A stretch of DNA of 37,513 nucleotides from Thermoclostridium sp. (GCA_017995215.1 JAGOJH010000021.1:1-37513), one strand, 5' to 3'. Positions 1 through 8,560 are shown, numbered from the stretch's first letter. Notes: generated from the sequence alone by a model not told the origin. A program made the numbers and translations.

Positions 1-121
1 TAAACTGCATAGTGATGAATCTGGAGCAACTGCTCCGGAATTTCTTTTATTCTTTTTTCAATGTGCGAATTTCAATTCATTTTATATGCGTAGTATAATT
101 TTAAAGACTGTTTTTCAGTAG

Positions 122-604
122 ACCCTACTTAAAGATAATTTTAAGTTTCACTATATAGATGTATATAATGGGGCTTATTCGAGAGAAGGCAAACTAAAAG
201 CTAATGAAGTTACCTTTCCAGTAGAAGATGATTCGCAGGATATAATAATTATGTGGTCTGTTTTTACTCATATGAATTTAAACGATATAGATGCATATTT
301 AAGAGAAATATATAGAGCACTAAAAAAAGGTGGAATGTTTATAGCTTCCTTAAATGTATATAACGAATTTATTCATAATCAAATAAAATTAGACAAGTCA
401 CATCTTGATATTAAATTTAAGGTAGATGAAAACTCTTATACTTTGGATAAAGAGGTGCCTGAATGGGGATTCGCGCATAAAGAAGAAAAATTAAAAGAAT
501 TATATTGGAAGCATAGGTTTATTATCAGTGAAATAAAATATGGGATTTGGCCTTGTAAAGAGTTAACAGGAGAGTTTCATGATTGTATAATTGTGCAGAA
601 ATAA
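122..604 (+). pseudogene. 5'-truncated class I SAM methyltransferase
   Basis: The reading frame is open from just after a stop at 119-121 and has no start codon before an internal ATG at 251. The translated text fits the C-terminal half of a class I SAM-dependent methyltransferase: FPVEDDSQDIIIMWSVFTHM matches the motif II/post-motif II region and LKKGGMF the post-motif III loop of Methyltransf_11/25-type enzymes. The N-terminal SAM-binding glycine loop (motif I) is missing, and the 120 bases upstream show no matching sequence. I read it as a gene stump left by a deletion or insertion, not an expressed short protein. It lies in AT-rich DNA with other broken genes. Confidence 0.7.
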
Positions 605-634
605 TTTTATAATATTTTGTTCGTCATCTTTACA

Positions 635-820
635 TTATGCGCAACAGCCTATTATAGAAATCAAATCATATTGATCGATTTCATCCGGGTTGATCTGCTG
701 AGGCGATTTAATCTGTGCATCCAGGACATCTGCAATAACCTTTGTAATTTTCTCAGTATTTTTGTGATGATAGGACATTAAAAGAATCAACGATTTGTTT
801 GCCATAATCTGCTTAACCAT
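635..820 (-). pseudogene. Truncated flavodoxin-like protein
   Basis: The 61 residues, including LILLMSYHHKNTEKITKVIA, look like the first beta strand and FMN-phosphate loop of a flavodoxin, where the usual signature is S/T-x-T-x-N-T-x-x-I/V. The product stops after YDLISIIGCCA, exactly where flavodoxins continue with a glycine-rich strand and the rest of the roughly 150-residue fold. The rest is absent downstream, so this is probably a 3'-truncated remnant. It lies just downstream of, and on the same strand as, the broken XRE regulator, so the two may once have been an operon. Confidence 0.6.
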
Positions 821-839
821 TCCCTTCTCTGTTCATTAT

Positions 840-1053
840 TTATTTATCGTTCTCTTCATAGGAGAAAACTTCTTCCACACCGGCATTAAAGACTCTGGAT
901 ATTTTAAAAGCCAACTCCAGCGATGGATAGTAGGCACCCTTCTCTATGGATAGGATCGCCTGCCTGGTCACGCCTGCTCTATTGGTCAGTTCCTTGCTGC
1001 GACATTTCATTATTTTCAAATCTATATTTTCTAATGTTGTTTTTGATTATGAG
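840..1053 (-). pseudogene. Frameshifted XRE-family regulator
   Basis: Two reading frames together make a small XRE/Cro-type helix-turn-helix protein of about 70 residues. The first frame gives NNIRKYRFENNEMSQQ; the second gives ELTNRAGVTRQAILSIEKG, continues with YPSLELAFKISRVFNAG and ends ENDK, stop at 840-842. They join only if one base is removed from the GG of CAAGGAACTG (about 991-994), so a one-base insertion breaks the gene. No ATG is found where the start should be (about 1045-1053), a second sign of decay. This family often acts as a one-domain repressor next to membrane or redox genes; here the neighbour is the broken flavodoxin. Confidence 0.75.
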
Positions 1054-1439
1054 TTTGTTACAACCCAATTGACTAGTGAAATAAGAAGTGAATAGGTAAT
1101 AGATACACATGAACCTTTGTTGATGGGTGCGTTATACTGTAGAAATTTGTATTAATAGTTTGAACATATATATAGGTGGGTATAATGGAAGTAATTGAAA
1201 CCTAAGTGAACCTAATAACTAGAGGCTTGTGCCCCGATGATTGTGCCAATAGAATCCGTTGAAGGGATCAATTGGAAATTCCTTATCAGAGATGATTATA
1301 TCACGATTGCACCAGAAGTTTTTATGTGTATTACGCTGAAAAAAAGCGTAGAAAAATATATTAGAAGGATTGAAAAGTGAACTCCGAAAATAGGTGAGAT
1401 AAGAATGGTACATCGCTCAACCGAAAGTGAGGAATTAAA
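1054..1439. other. Gap before the diguanylate cyclase; possible 47-codon ORF
   Basis: No recognisable gene. A plus-strand frame at 1237-1380 (ATG to TGA, 47 residues, MIVPIESVEGINWKFLIRDD...) is open but has no good ribosome-binding site, and I do not recognise it. It may be the tail of a lost gene or chance. A promoter candidate at 1159-1186 would put this frame in the leader of the downstream GGDEF gene. Confidence 0.3.
1159..1186 (+). promoter_or_regulatory. Candidate sigma-A promoter for the GGDEF gene
   Basis: TTTGAA (1159-1164), a 16-bp spacer and a perfect TATAAT (1181-1186). It would give a leader of about 245 nt before the GGDEF start at 1440. The -35 box is imperfect. Confidence 0.4.
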
Positions 1440-2747
1440 ATGGATTTGAAAAGAATAGAAAATTATACACCGGATGACATTCTCGAAATTTTTAAAGAAC
1501 AAGTAGACGCTATCTTGATTATTCATGCTGAACTTGACAGCTACAAGTCTATTATCAAAAAGGGAATATTTTCAGATATAATCAAAGAAAACGGAAAATA
1601 TCACGACCTCATTGAAAAGCTGTTCTTTAACGTTAACAACGGTTTAAAGAGAATTGCAAGTGATTATCACGTCTTTATTCCTTCATTCGGAAAATTCCAT
1701 GGCAAATACAGTAAAAGATTAAAGCTTGTATATGACAATACTCTACATATAATTCAGATGACAATATATCCTTTAGACGATAAAAATATCTATATGCTCA
1801 TTCTCGACGAACTTGATAACAGCGAATATATACAGGAATTCCTAACCAATGAAAAAATGAATAGTATTCAGAATACATACCTATTCTCCATGTATGTTGA
1901 CCTAATCAAAGACACAACAAGCAGCATTAATGTTACGGAAATCTCTGATGAACCGATGAAAGCAAATGAATTAAAATACACCAACTGGCGTATGATGATC
2001 GTAAATATGATTTGGTCTGAGGACCAGTCACTCTTTCTTGAACACACAGAGCCTGATTATCTGAAAAAGAACCTTGCACCGGGAAGAACTACGTCTTTTG
2101 ACTGTCAGATGCAAAATCTCGAAGGTAAATATATCTGGGTTAAGTTGATTTTCAGTCGTGCTGAAACAAACAATAATGATGATTTCAGATTTGTATTTAT
2201 TGTTCAGGATATTCACGAAGATACTGTTGAATTACTGTCTACTCTTAAAAAAAATGAAGAACTTGCTTCAAAAGACTCCTTGACAGGTGTATTTAACCAC
2301 GGCAGAATTGAAACCGAGTTATATAACGCTATCGAAAATAAAAAAGTAAACGAACGGTCTCTTTCTATTATGATGATAGATATCGACTATTTTAAAAAGG
2401 TCAATGATATGTTTGGTCATTCCATAGGGGATATCACTTTAAAGCACTTTGTTGCAATTTCCTGTGATTTCTTGAAATCCTATAACATAAAAATGGGACG
2501 TTGGGGCGGCGATGAATTTGTAGTCGTGTGCTATGATATAAATGCCTCGGAGCTTATGACCATCGCTGAAAATATGAGAATAGAAATTTCCAAAGCAAAA
2601 TTCGATACTGTTGGTAATATCACTTGCACTATCGGTATAACCGAGATAAATAGAAATGACGAGGTTAAAGAGGCATTCGAGCGTGTTGACAAAGCAATGT
2701 ACTCTGCAAAATTAAGTGGTAGAAACTGCGTTAAGGTTGAATTATAA
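1440..2747 (+). CDS. PAS-GGDEF diguanylate cyclase
   Basis: A 435-residue predicted cytosolic enzyme making cyclic di-GMP from two GTP. The N-terminal 150 or so residues are an unrecognised sensory region. Residues about 160-270 have PAS/PAC character (NWRMMIVNMIWSED, later FVFIVQDIHEDT). A linker leads to DSLTGVFNHGRIE, the usual entry to a GGDEF domain. The active-site loop is intact: RWGGDEF with GGDEF at 356-360, preceded by the metal-binding MMIDIDYFKKVND stretch. The inhibitory I-site RxxD normally just upstream is absent (SYNIKMG instead), so product inhibition by c-di-GMP is unlikely. No transmembrane segments are seen. Start: ATG 8 bases after GAGG. It stands alone among broken genes, so its target is unknown. 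Confidence 0.88.
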   Translation: MDLKRIENYTPDDILEIFKEQVDAILIIHAELDSYKSIIKKGIFSDIIKENGKYHDLIEKLFFNVNNGLKRIASDYHVFIPSFGKFHGKYSKRLKLVYDNTLHIIQMTIYPLDDKNIYMLILDELDNSEYIQEFLTNEKMNSIQNTYLFSMYVDLIKDTTSSINVTEISDEPMKANELKYTNWRMMIVNMIWSEDQSLFLEHTEPDYLKKNLAPGRTTSFDCQMQNLEGKYIWVKLIFSRAETNNNDDFRFVFIVQDIHEDTVELLSTLKKNEELASKDSLTGVFNHGRIETELYNAIENKKVNERSLSIMMIDIDYFKKVNDMFGHSIGDITLKHFVAISCDFLKSYNIKMGRWGGDEFVVVCYDINASELMTIAENMRIEISKAKFDTVGNITCTIGITEINRNDEVKEAFERVDKAMYSAKLSGRNCVKVEL

Positions 2748-2770
2748 AGGTAGCATAGTACAAAGTTCGC

Positions 2771-2827
2771 TTGACAGCTTTGCGCGATATTGCCTAAAAA
2801 TCCTCTTATTGTAATCTCGATATCGAG
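2771..2827 (+). promoter_or_regulatory. Candidate promoter and palindromic operator
   Basis: TTGACA (2771-2776), an 18-bp spacer and TAAAAA (2795-2800) form a plausible promoter for the VOC-CDA gene. Just downstream is a perfect 12-bp palindrome, CTCGATATCGAG (2816-2827), placed where a repressor would block the transcript. No regulator gene lies next to it. Confidence 0.4.
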
Positions 2828-2869
2828 TATCACTTTAAGGGTATATTTTACTGGAAGTATGGTGATTTA

Positions 2870-3643
2870 ATGAAGATAATGAATGCATTGAATGTTTTTC
2901 CCGTAAATGATATGAATAAAACAGCAGATTATTATGTACAAAAGCTGGGGTTCCGATGTGTAAAGTACCTTGATGTTGCACAGCCGCATGTTTGTCTATA
3001 TAGGGATGCCATAGAAATCATATTGACCAGGGCTGAAGGAGAAGTCATTCCAAACAGAATAAGATATGGATATGGCGAGGATGCGTATATAATTACTGTG
3101 GAACAGGAAAGCCTGCAGGAGGAATTCAGAGCAAAAGGGGTCACTCTGGTAAAGGAAGTTTCCATTACAGATTATGGCAATAAGGAATTCATCATTCAGG
3201 ATATCGATGGCAGACAGCTTGTGTTTGGAAGGAAACAATGGAATGATTGTGATGAAGATAAGCAATGGGAGGAACTGTATTCCAGGGCCAAACACGTCCA
3301 TCGTGACAGAAAAATTTCAGAAACGATGCAGGCAGGATGTGTTTCAGCGGCTATCATGACAGCGAGCGGAAACATCTATGTGGGCGTCTGCATAGACATG
3401 GGCTCATCTCTTGGAATGTGTGCCGAGCGGAATGCACTGGCAAATATGATTACCAATGGAGAGAGTGAGATAAGAAAGGTGCTTGCTATCATGCCGAATG
3501 AAAACTGCGGTGCACCTTGCGGAGCATGCAGAGAATTCATGATGCAGCTTGGCGTTAACCCAAAAGAGATACAGATCATGATCGATTACAACTCGAAAAA
3601 GCTCGTTACACTTGAAGAACTATGCCCAGACTGGCCGAAGTAG
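2870..3643 (+). CDS. VOC (glyoxalase/bleomycin-resistance) - cytidine deaminase fusion
   Basis: A 257-residue two-domain protein. Residues 1 to about 122 are a vicinal-oxygen-chelate domain of the glyoxalase/bleomycin-resistance type (NVFPVNDMNKTADYYVQKLG at the start, FIIQDIDGRQLVFG at the end). Residues about 130-257 are a cytidine/blasticidin-S deaminase-type domain with the full zinc site: CAE at 184-186 (C184 ligand, E186 proton shuttle) and PCGAC at 216-220 (C217, C220). Each half is near the normal length of its single-domain family, so both may work. Free-standing relatives deaminate cytidine or blasticidin S, and the VOC relatives bind or modify drugs such as bleomycin. The join suggests drug detoxification, but nucleoside salvage with a sensing VOC domain is possible. 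The ribosome-binding site is weak. No partner genes are adjacent. Confidence 0.85.
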   Translation: MKIMNALNVFPVNDMNKTADYYVQKLGFRCVKYLDVAQPHVCLYRDAIEIILTRAEGEVIPNRIRYGYGEDAYIITVEQESLQEEFRAKGVTLVKEVSITDYGNKEFIIQDIDGRQLVFGRKQWNDCDEDKQWEELYSRAKHVHRDRKISETMQAGCVSAAIMTASGNIYVGVCIDMGSSLGMCAERNALANMITNGESEIRKVLAIMPNENCGAPCGACREFMMQLGVNPKEIQIMIDYNSKKLVTLEELCPDWPK

Positions 3644-3830
3644 TCTATCGCCGGTCGTATGCTATTCATCATTGGCTATTATCATTATCCTTGATTTGGC
3701 CAGTACATCGTGTTAGCTTTGTTTTTACATCATGAAGGGGAGATACATCCCATCATCATTGGTAAAAATCTGGTGAAGATGAGACTGAAAGCTTAATCTC
3801 CAATAACATACTGGCAGGAGGAAATAACCG

Positions 3831-4322
3831 ATGGAATACATTATAAGAGAAATGAAAAAAGAAGAGTATCCTTTACTGGATGATTTTCTGTATAACGCAA
3901 TCTTTATCCCGGATTGGTATACAAAAGAAGTGCCGAAAAGTATTATCTATGAAAATCCCCAAATATATGCGGCTATTAAAGATTTCGGAACGCATCCCGA
4001 TGATTACTGTCTTGTGGCAGAAGTGGACGGTAAAGTTGCAGGTGCGGTTTGGGTGGGTATTTCAGAATCATATGGATATATGGATGAACACACCCCAGCA
4101 TTTTCCATATCATTATACAAAGAGTACAGGAATCGGGGTATTGGAACAGAACTCATGAGACGGATGCTCGAAATGTTAAAAGCAAAAGGGTATAAAAGAA
4201 CATCGCTTGGGGTAAACAAAGAAAACTATGCAGTTCGTATGTATCAGAAAGTTGGGTTTGAAATCATCGCAGACGGTGCCGACGAAACAGAATACCTGAT
4301 GATATGCAAGTTAAACGATTAA
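3831..4322 (+). CDS. GNAT-family N-acetyltransferase
   Basis: A 163-residue single-domain acetyltransferase using acetyl-CoA. Motif A, which cradles the pyrophosphate of CoA, is clear: EYRNRGIGTELMRRMLEMLK (R/Q-x-x-G-x-G/A pattern as RNRGIG). The later NKENYAVRMYQKVGFEI is the motif B helix-strand typical of the fold. The N-terminus (IIREMKKEEYPLLDDF) is the usual substrate-side start of the family. The substrate cannot be told from sequence. AGGAGG lies 9 bases before the ATG. A strong terminator follows 30 bases after the stop, so it is the last gene of its transcript, perhaps alone. Confidence 0.88.
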   Translation: MEYIIREMKKEEYPLLDDFLYNAIFIPDWYTKEVPKSIIYENPQIYAAIKDFGTHPDDYCLVAEVDGKVAGAVWVGISESYGYMDEHTPAFSISLYKEYRNRGIGTELMRRMLEMLKAKGYKRTSLGVNKENYAVRMYQKVGFEIIADGADETEYLMICKLND

Positions 4323-4350
4323 GCAACATTCACGATAAAGAGAGCAAAAT

Positions 4351-4387
4351 AAAAAAACCCCCGCAGCAAGGACGCGGGGGTTTTTTT
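4351..4387. terminator. Rho-independent terminator after the GNAT gene
   Basis: Inverted repeat CCCCCGC / GCGGGGG around a short loop, flanked by A7 on the left and T7 on the right, so it can work in both directions. Confidence 0.92.
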
Positions 4388-4388
4388 A

Positions 4389-4520
4389 TGGAAAGGCCTT
4401 CCTGCAGAAGCAATTGTAGACTCAGCAATAAAGGCCCAGTCAGTGGAAGTGGATGTTATAAGCGGAGCAACCATCAGCAGTAATGTCATTTTTAAATCAA
4501 TTGAAAATGCTTTGGAATGA
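4389..4520 (+). pseudogene. 3' remnant of an FMN-binding domain gene
   Basis: The frame ending at TGA 4518-4520 reads LPAEAIVDSAIKAQSVEVDV followed by ISGATISSN and FKSIENALE. The D-x-x-S-G-A-T-x-(T/S)-S core is the hallmark of the FMN_bind domain (RnfG/NqrC and flavoprotein reductases), in which the Thr carries covalent FMN. Only the last 43 codons are present, and they begin directly at the terminator, with no start or ribosome-binding site. The rest of the gene is not in the window, so the accessory segment to the left probably replaced it. Confidence 0.75.
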
Positions 4521-4535
4521 CGTCATTGATTCTGT

Positions 4536-4563
4536 TTGAAAAATCCTTATTTTCTGGTATGAT
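4536..4563 (+). promoter_or_regulatory. Sigma-A promoter for the DHH phosphoesterase gene
   Basis: TTGAAA (4536-4541), a 16-bp spacer ending in TGG (extended -10) and TATGAT (4558-4563). The predicted transcript starts about 20 bases before the gene. Confidence 0.7.
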
Positions 4564-4589
4564 GAAAACAAAACCCAAAAGGTATAAGG

Positions 4590-5621
4590 GTGAAGTACAA
4601 CATGAATGCAGATGTAAAAACGAGCAAAACATCCCATTTGAAAAAACTGGCAGAATTATTCGAATCCGGTGAACATAAAGCCTTCATTCAAATGCACAAT
4701 TCACCCGATCCCGACTCAATTGCCAGTGCATACGGTCTGCAATATCTTTTAAAGCATGAAGGTGTTGAACCAGTCATTTGTTATCGGGGTGAGATTGAAA
4801 AATACAGCACCAACAGGATGGTAGAGCTGTTGGACATCCGTTTGAAGAATATTCTGGATACTCAGGACATGAAGGAAACAGACTTCATTGTTCTCGTCGA
4901 TTCACAGAAGGGTAACTCTAATGTTACTGATTTTATTGGAAACGAAATCGCGTCCATTGATCACCATCCTGTCTTTTATGAAGTGCAGTATCTTTTTGAA
5001 GATATCCGCCCAAAGGTGGGCGCATGTTCTTCCATCATCGCGGAATACTTTTATGAGAACGCGGTTGATATGCCTCAAACGATTGCCACAGCACTTCTCT
5101 ACGGCATCAAGACTGATACGCTTGATTTGTCAAGAGGTGTCAGCGAACTGGACTTGGAAATGTTCTACAGGCTTTATAAAACTGCCGATATTGGTCTGCT
5201 AAACCAGATTCAGCTGAACAAGCTGCAGTATTGTGAACTAACAGCATACAGCAATGCAATTAATAATATTAGGCTGTATGATAATGTTGCTTTTGCCTAC
5301 CTTGGGGTTGACTGCCCGGATTCCCTAATTGGAACCATATCAGATTTTATTATGTCGCTGAAGGAAGTTGAGCTATCAATCGTTTATTCAAAAAGAGAAT
5401 CGGGTGTTAAGTTTTCGGTTCGAAATGAGACACCGGGTTACGACGCCGGTAGGATTATTATGAAAGCCTTGGATGGGTTAGGCAGCGGAGGTGGGCACAA
5501 AACCATGGCGGGTGGGTTTATTCCAGCGGCGGCAATCGAAGAACTGGGGCAAACACTCCATTCATTTATTGAAAACAGAGTCATGGACGTTATTCATGCG
5601 GAGTTCTCATCAACGGAATAG
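4590..5621 (+). CDS. DHH-family phosphoesterase (NrnA-like)
   Basis: A 343-residue (339 from ATG) predicted manganese phosphoesterase of the DHH/DHHA1 superfamily. Motif I is HNSPDPDSIASA near residue 35; motif III is the diagnostic DHH of SIDHHPVFYE near 124-126; the C-terminal DHHA1 substrate-binding domain carries GSGGGHKTMAGGF. Relatives act as nano-RNases, pAp phosphatases or c-di-AMP hydrolases. Without the GdpP-type PAS and GGDEF-like domains this one is nearer NrnA, but the substrate is uncertain. Two starts are possible: GTG 4590 (AAAAGG 7 bases upstream) or ATG 4602 (AAGGG about 11 upstream). It has its own promoter and is followed by a separate promoter for the next pair of genes. 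Confidence 0.85.
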   Translation: MKYNMNADVKTSKTSHLKKLAELFESGEHKAFIQMHNSPDPDSIASAYGLQYLLKHEGVEPVICYRGEIEKYSTNRMVELLDIRLKNILDTQDMKETDFIVLVDSQKGNSNVTDFIGNEIASIDHHPVFYEVQYLFEDIRPKVGACSSIIAEYFYENAVDMPQTIATALLYGIKTDTLDLSRGVSELDLEMFYRLYKTADIGLLNQIQLNKLQYCELTAYSNAINNIRLYDNVAFAYLGVDCPDSLIGTISDFIMSLKEVELSIVYSKRESGVKFSVRNETPGYDAGRIIMKALDGLGSGGGHKTMAGGFIPAAAIEELGQTLHSFIENRVMDVIHAEFSSTE

Positions 5622-5665
5622 AGAGAACAGCTTGCAGTCACTGTGCTGAAAATAGTTCAGAGTTA

Positions 5666-5694
5666 TTGATTATCGTGGTGAAATGGGGTAAAAT
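5666..5694 (+). promoter_or_regulatory. Promoter for the membrane protein / SecA-like pair
   Basis: TTGATT (5666-5671), a 17-bp spacer and TAAAAT (5689-5694). It would leave a leader of about 140 nt before the next start at 5843. Confidence 0.55.
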
Positions 5695-5842
5695 GGGTAT
5701 GACTTTACAATGAACTTGTTCTTTTGAAGCTGAAAATCAAGAGGTTGCTGTGTCGGAACAGGCAATAGGCTTCAGAGTGGAGCTGCCTTGCTTATAGAAG
5801 TGGTGGTCTGATGAATGTGATGAATGGAAAGGGGAGAGAAGC

Positions 5843-6160
5843 ATGATCCTTGGGTTAATCCTGTACTCAGCGTTAATTTGCGCTTTTGTAGCCATGCTCA
5901 GGTTCATGAAGCCTTCCCCTTCTTCCAGGTTAGTCCACTGCATCCGTTACCAGTTAGAATACATTTTTGATCTGCTCGGAAAATGGATTCCCGTTCTAAT
6001 CGCGGTGGTTCCGTTGCTGGTTGTTCTGGCTTTGTCCAGCCAATCCAATCAGCTCATCCTGTCTTTGGAAATCCTATATTTGTTCAGTATGTTGTTGCTC
6101 GTTTTGTTCCAACGCATCAAACAGTCTCAAATTTTTTCCGCTCATGTTATCCCTGAATAA
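5843..6160 (+). CDS. Small membrane protein upstream of the SecA paralogue
   Basis: A 105-residue protein I do not recognise. It has a hydrophobic N-terminal helix (MILGLILYSALICAFVAML), a polar basic stretch, then two hydrophobic segments (about 49-66 and 70-90), so two to three membrane spans are likely. AAGGGGAG lies close upstream of the ATG. It ends 15 bases before the SecA-like gene, with no promoter between, so the two are probably cotranscribed. A role as a membrane partner or anchor for that ATPase is inference from position only. Confidence 0.65.
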   Translation: MILGLILYSALICAFVAMLRFMKPSPSSRLVHCIRYQLEYIFDLLGKWIPVLIAVVPLLVVLALSSQSNQLILSLEILYLFSMLLLVLFQRIKQSQIFSAHVIPE

Positions 6161-6175
6161 CTGAAGCGGAGGTTT

Positions 6176-8560
6176 ATGATGAGAGGCTCAGAAAAAAAAC
6201 AGGTTCCGGTGGTTCGCATGGAAGATGACAAAAACCATCTGGAGCTAAACTTTTATGCTGCATGTCTGAAAAAAATAAATGAAACAGATTTTAAAAACTG
6301 TCCGGATCAGGTTTTAAAGGGTTTTGCTGCAGAGCTGGGCAATAAAGCAAATCAGGGCATTCAATCGGATCTGCTGCTTCCTGCAAGCTTTGCCGTGGTG
6401 CGGGAAGCTTCCCGGAGAATCCTCGGCCTTTGGCCTTACGACGTTCAGATCCTGGCGGGGATTGCTCTTCATAAGGAAAGGCTTGTGGAAATGCAGACTG
6501 GAGAGGGTAAAACCCTTGCAGCTGTAGCACCAGCGTTTCTGAATGCACTGTATAAAAAAGGTGTCCATATCCTGACCTTTAACGATTATCTGGCAAAGCG
6601 GGATGCTTTGTGGATGGGGCCTGTGTACGAATTCCTGGGGCTTTCGGTCGGGTACATCCAGGAAGAAATGAGCCCGGACGCCAGAAAAAAAGCCTATCAG
6701 GCCGACATAACCTATGTAACGGCAAAGGAAGCCGGTTTTGACTATCTGCGGGATCAAAGATGTTTTGAACTGCAAGGCAGGGTGCACAGAGGTTACCACT
6801 ACGCTATCGTAGATGAAGCCGATTCCATTCTGATTGATGAAGCCAGAATACCGCTGGTGATTGCAGGAAATACGCAGGACCGGGAAGACCGTACAAAACG
6901 CGCTGCAGCAATCATCTCAACGCTGGTTGCCACCGACTATGAACTGGATGAATATGAGCGCAATGTAACTCTTTCAGAAGCAGGCCTTAAGAGGGTTGAA
7001 GCAAGCCTGGGCGGAATCAACCTGTACGAAGAGCAGAATTATGAATGGTTAACCTTGATCAACTGTGCTCTGCATGCCCGTGTATTACTCAAACGGGATG
7101 TGGACTATATTATTCGGGATAACCAAATTGAACTGGTGGATGAGTTTACCGGCAGGGTTGCTGAAAAACGGCATTGGCCTGATGGTCTGCAGGAAGCGGT
7201 GGAAGCCAGGGAAGGGATCAATTCCGGCCAAAGAGGCAGAATCCTCGATACGATAACCGTTGCCAACTATATGGGTCTGTATACAAAACTATCCGGCATG
7301 ACCGCCACGGCACAAACTTCGCGGGATGAATTCATCAGCCTTTACAAGCGGGACATCGTACAAATCCCAACCCATCACCCTTGTATCCGTGTGGATGAAC
7401 CCGATTTAATCTTCACCCACAGGCGGGCAAAGGAGCAGGCTCTCGTAAAGGAAATCAGCTTGGTTCACGCCACTGGCCGACCCATTCTGATAGGTACCTC
7501 AAGCATCGAAGAATCTGAAAGGTTATCCGGGCTGCTTAAGGAAAAGGGGATTCAATACAGGGTTCTGAACGCTAAAAACGATGAAATTGAAGCGGAGTTG
7601 ATTGCGCAAGCCGGAGACCTGGGGGCAGTGACTGTTTCAACAAATATGGCCGGTCGCGGCACCGATATCCGCCTTGGCGGGAAGAATGAACGAAGAAGGG
7701 ACGACGTTGTTGGTTTGGGTGGTCTTTATGTGATCGGCACCAACCGACATGAAAGCAGGCGGATTGACAATCAACTTCGGGGCAGGGCCGGAAGGCAGGG
7801 AGACCCGGGAACGACGAGGTTTTTCATCAGCCTTGAGGATCCGCTGTTCAAACGCTTTGGCCTCATCAACGCCCTTCCTGAAAAATACAGAGAATTGCGC
7901 CAGGACAGCCCTATTGATGAAAAGGTTTTTGCGCAATCGATAGAACATATCCAAAGGGTGATTGAAGGCCAGAACCTGGAGATTCGGAAAAACCTGACAA
8001 AGTATAATTATATTCTGGAGCACCAGAGGCGGATTATATCGGAACAGAAGGATGCCCTGCTTCTGGGTAAGGGAAGCATTCTGCGAAGCCATCCCCGTTA
8101 TCAATCCCTGCAAAAGTTGTATGGGGAAGAAGTGATGCAGAGGGTTGAACGGGAAATTGTGCTCTACCATCTGAATGAAGGCTGGGCTTATTATCTGGAC
8201 GAGGTCAGTGCTATCCGTGAAGGTATTCATCTGACAGGCTTTGCCGGCAAAAACCCCATGGATGAGTTTCATATGACTATCATTCCACTATTTAACGAGC
8301 ATCTGCAAACTACCAATAAAGCAATCATCAGGTGCTTTGAGGAAGCTGACATTACTGAAAAAGGAATTGACCTGGAGAAGGAAGGGCTGAAGGGGCCATC
8401 CTCCACCTGGACCTATCTGGTCGAAGACAATCCCTTTGGCAGCGACGGGATGTTCATTCACTTTGTGAAAAAGACAGGTACGCTGGCCCTGACATTGTTC
8501 AAGAGAATGCTGGCCTCGCCGGGAAAGCTGATAAAACGATTGTTTGCTTATAAAGGATGA
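6176..8560 (+). CDS. SecA-like preprotein translocase ATPase (SecA2-type paralogue)
   Basis: A 794-residue DEAD-type ATPase. NBD1: YDVQILAGIALHKERLVEMQ followed by Walker A TGEGKT (108-113), DEAD box VDEADS (213-216), and TAKEAGFDYLRDQ. NBD2: TNMAGRGTDIRLGG and GTNRHESRRIDNQLRGRAGR with the arginine-finger region. A scaffold/two-helix-finger part follows (EGWAYYLDEVSAIREGIHL). Housekeeping SecA is usually about 840-900 residues and often ends in a Cys-rich zinc tail that binds SecB and lipids. Here that tail is replaced by an unrelated basic, amphipathic end (FIHFVKKTG...LIKRLFAYKG). This fits the accessory SecA2 class, which exports a small set of surface proteins. No SecY2 or glycosyltransferases are nearby. 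GGAGG precedes tandem ATGs. It is probably cotranscribed with the small membrane protein upstream. Confidence 0.88.
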   Translation: MMRGSEKKQVPVVRMEDDKNHLELNFYAACLKKINETDFKNCPDQVLKGFAAELGNKANQGIQSDLLLPASFAVVREASRRILGLWPYDVQILAGIALHKERLVEMQTGEGKTLAAVAPAFLNALYKKGVHILTFNDYLAKRDALWMGPVYEFLGLSVGYIQEEMSPDARKKAYQADITYVTAKEAGFDYLRDQRCFELQGRVHRGYHYAIVDEADSILIDEARIPLVIAGNTQDREDRTKRAAAIISTLVATDYELDEYERNVTLSEAGLKRVEASLGGINLYEEQNYEWLTLINCALHARVLLKRDVDYIIRDNQIELVDEFTGRVAEKRHWPDGLQEAVEAREGINSGQRGRILDTITVANYMGLYTKLSGMTATAQTSRDEFISLYKRDIVQIPTHHPCIRVDEPDLIFTHRRAKEQALVKEISLVHATGRPILIGTSSIEESERLSGLLKEKGIQYRVLNAKNDEIEAELIAQAGDLGAVTVSTNMAGRGTDIRLGGKNERRRDDVVGLGGLYVIGTNRHESRRIDNQLRGRAGRQGDPGTTRFFISLEDPLFKRFGLINALPEKYRELRQDSPIDEKVFAQSIEHIQRVIEGQNLEIRKNLTKYNYILEHQRRIISEQKDALLLGKGSILRSHPRYQSLQKLYGEEVMQRVEREIVLYHLNEGWAYYLDEVSAIREGIHLTGFAGKNPMDEFHMTIIPLFNEHLQTTNKAIIRCFEEADITEKGIDLEKEGLKGPSSTWTYLVEDNPFGSDGMFIHFVKKTGTLALTLFKRMLASPGKLIKRLFAYKG

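Noticed and set aside
21-38. Hairpin GGAGCA-AC-TGCTCC with T-rich sequence after it
   Set aside because: The loop is too short as drawn and the T-run is interrupted and distant; not enough for a terminator call.
6314-6799. Long open frames antisense to the SecA-like gene (also 7637-8272)
   Set aside because: Typical shadows of a strongly coding strand; no start signals or domain content.
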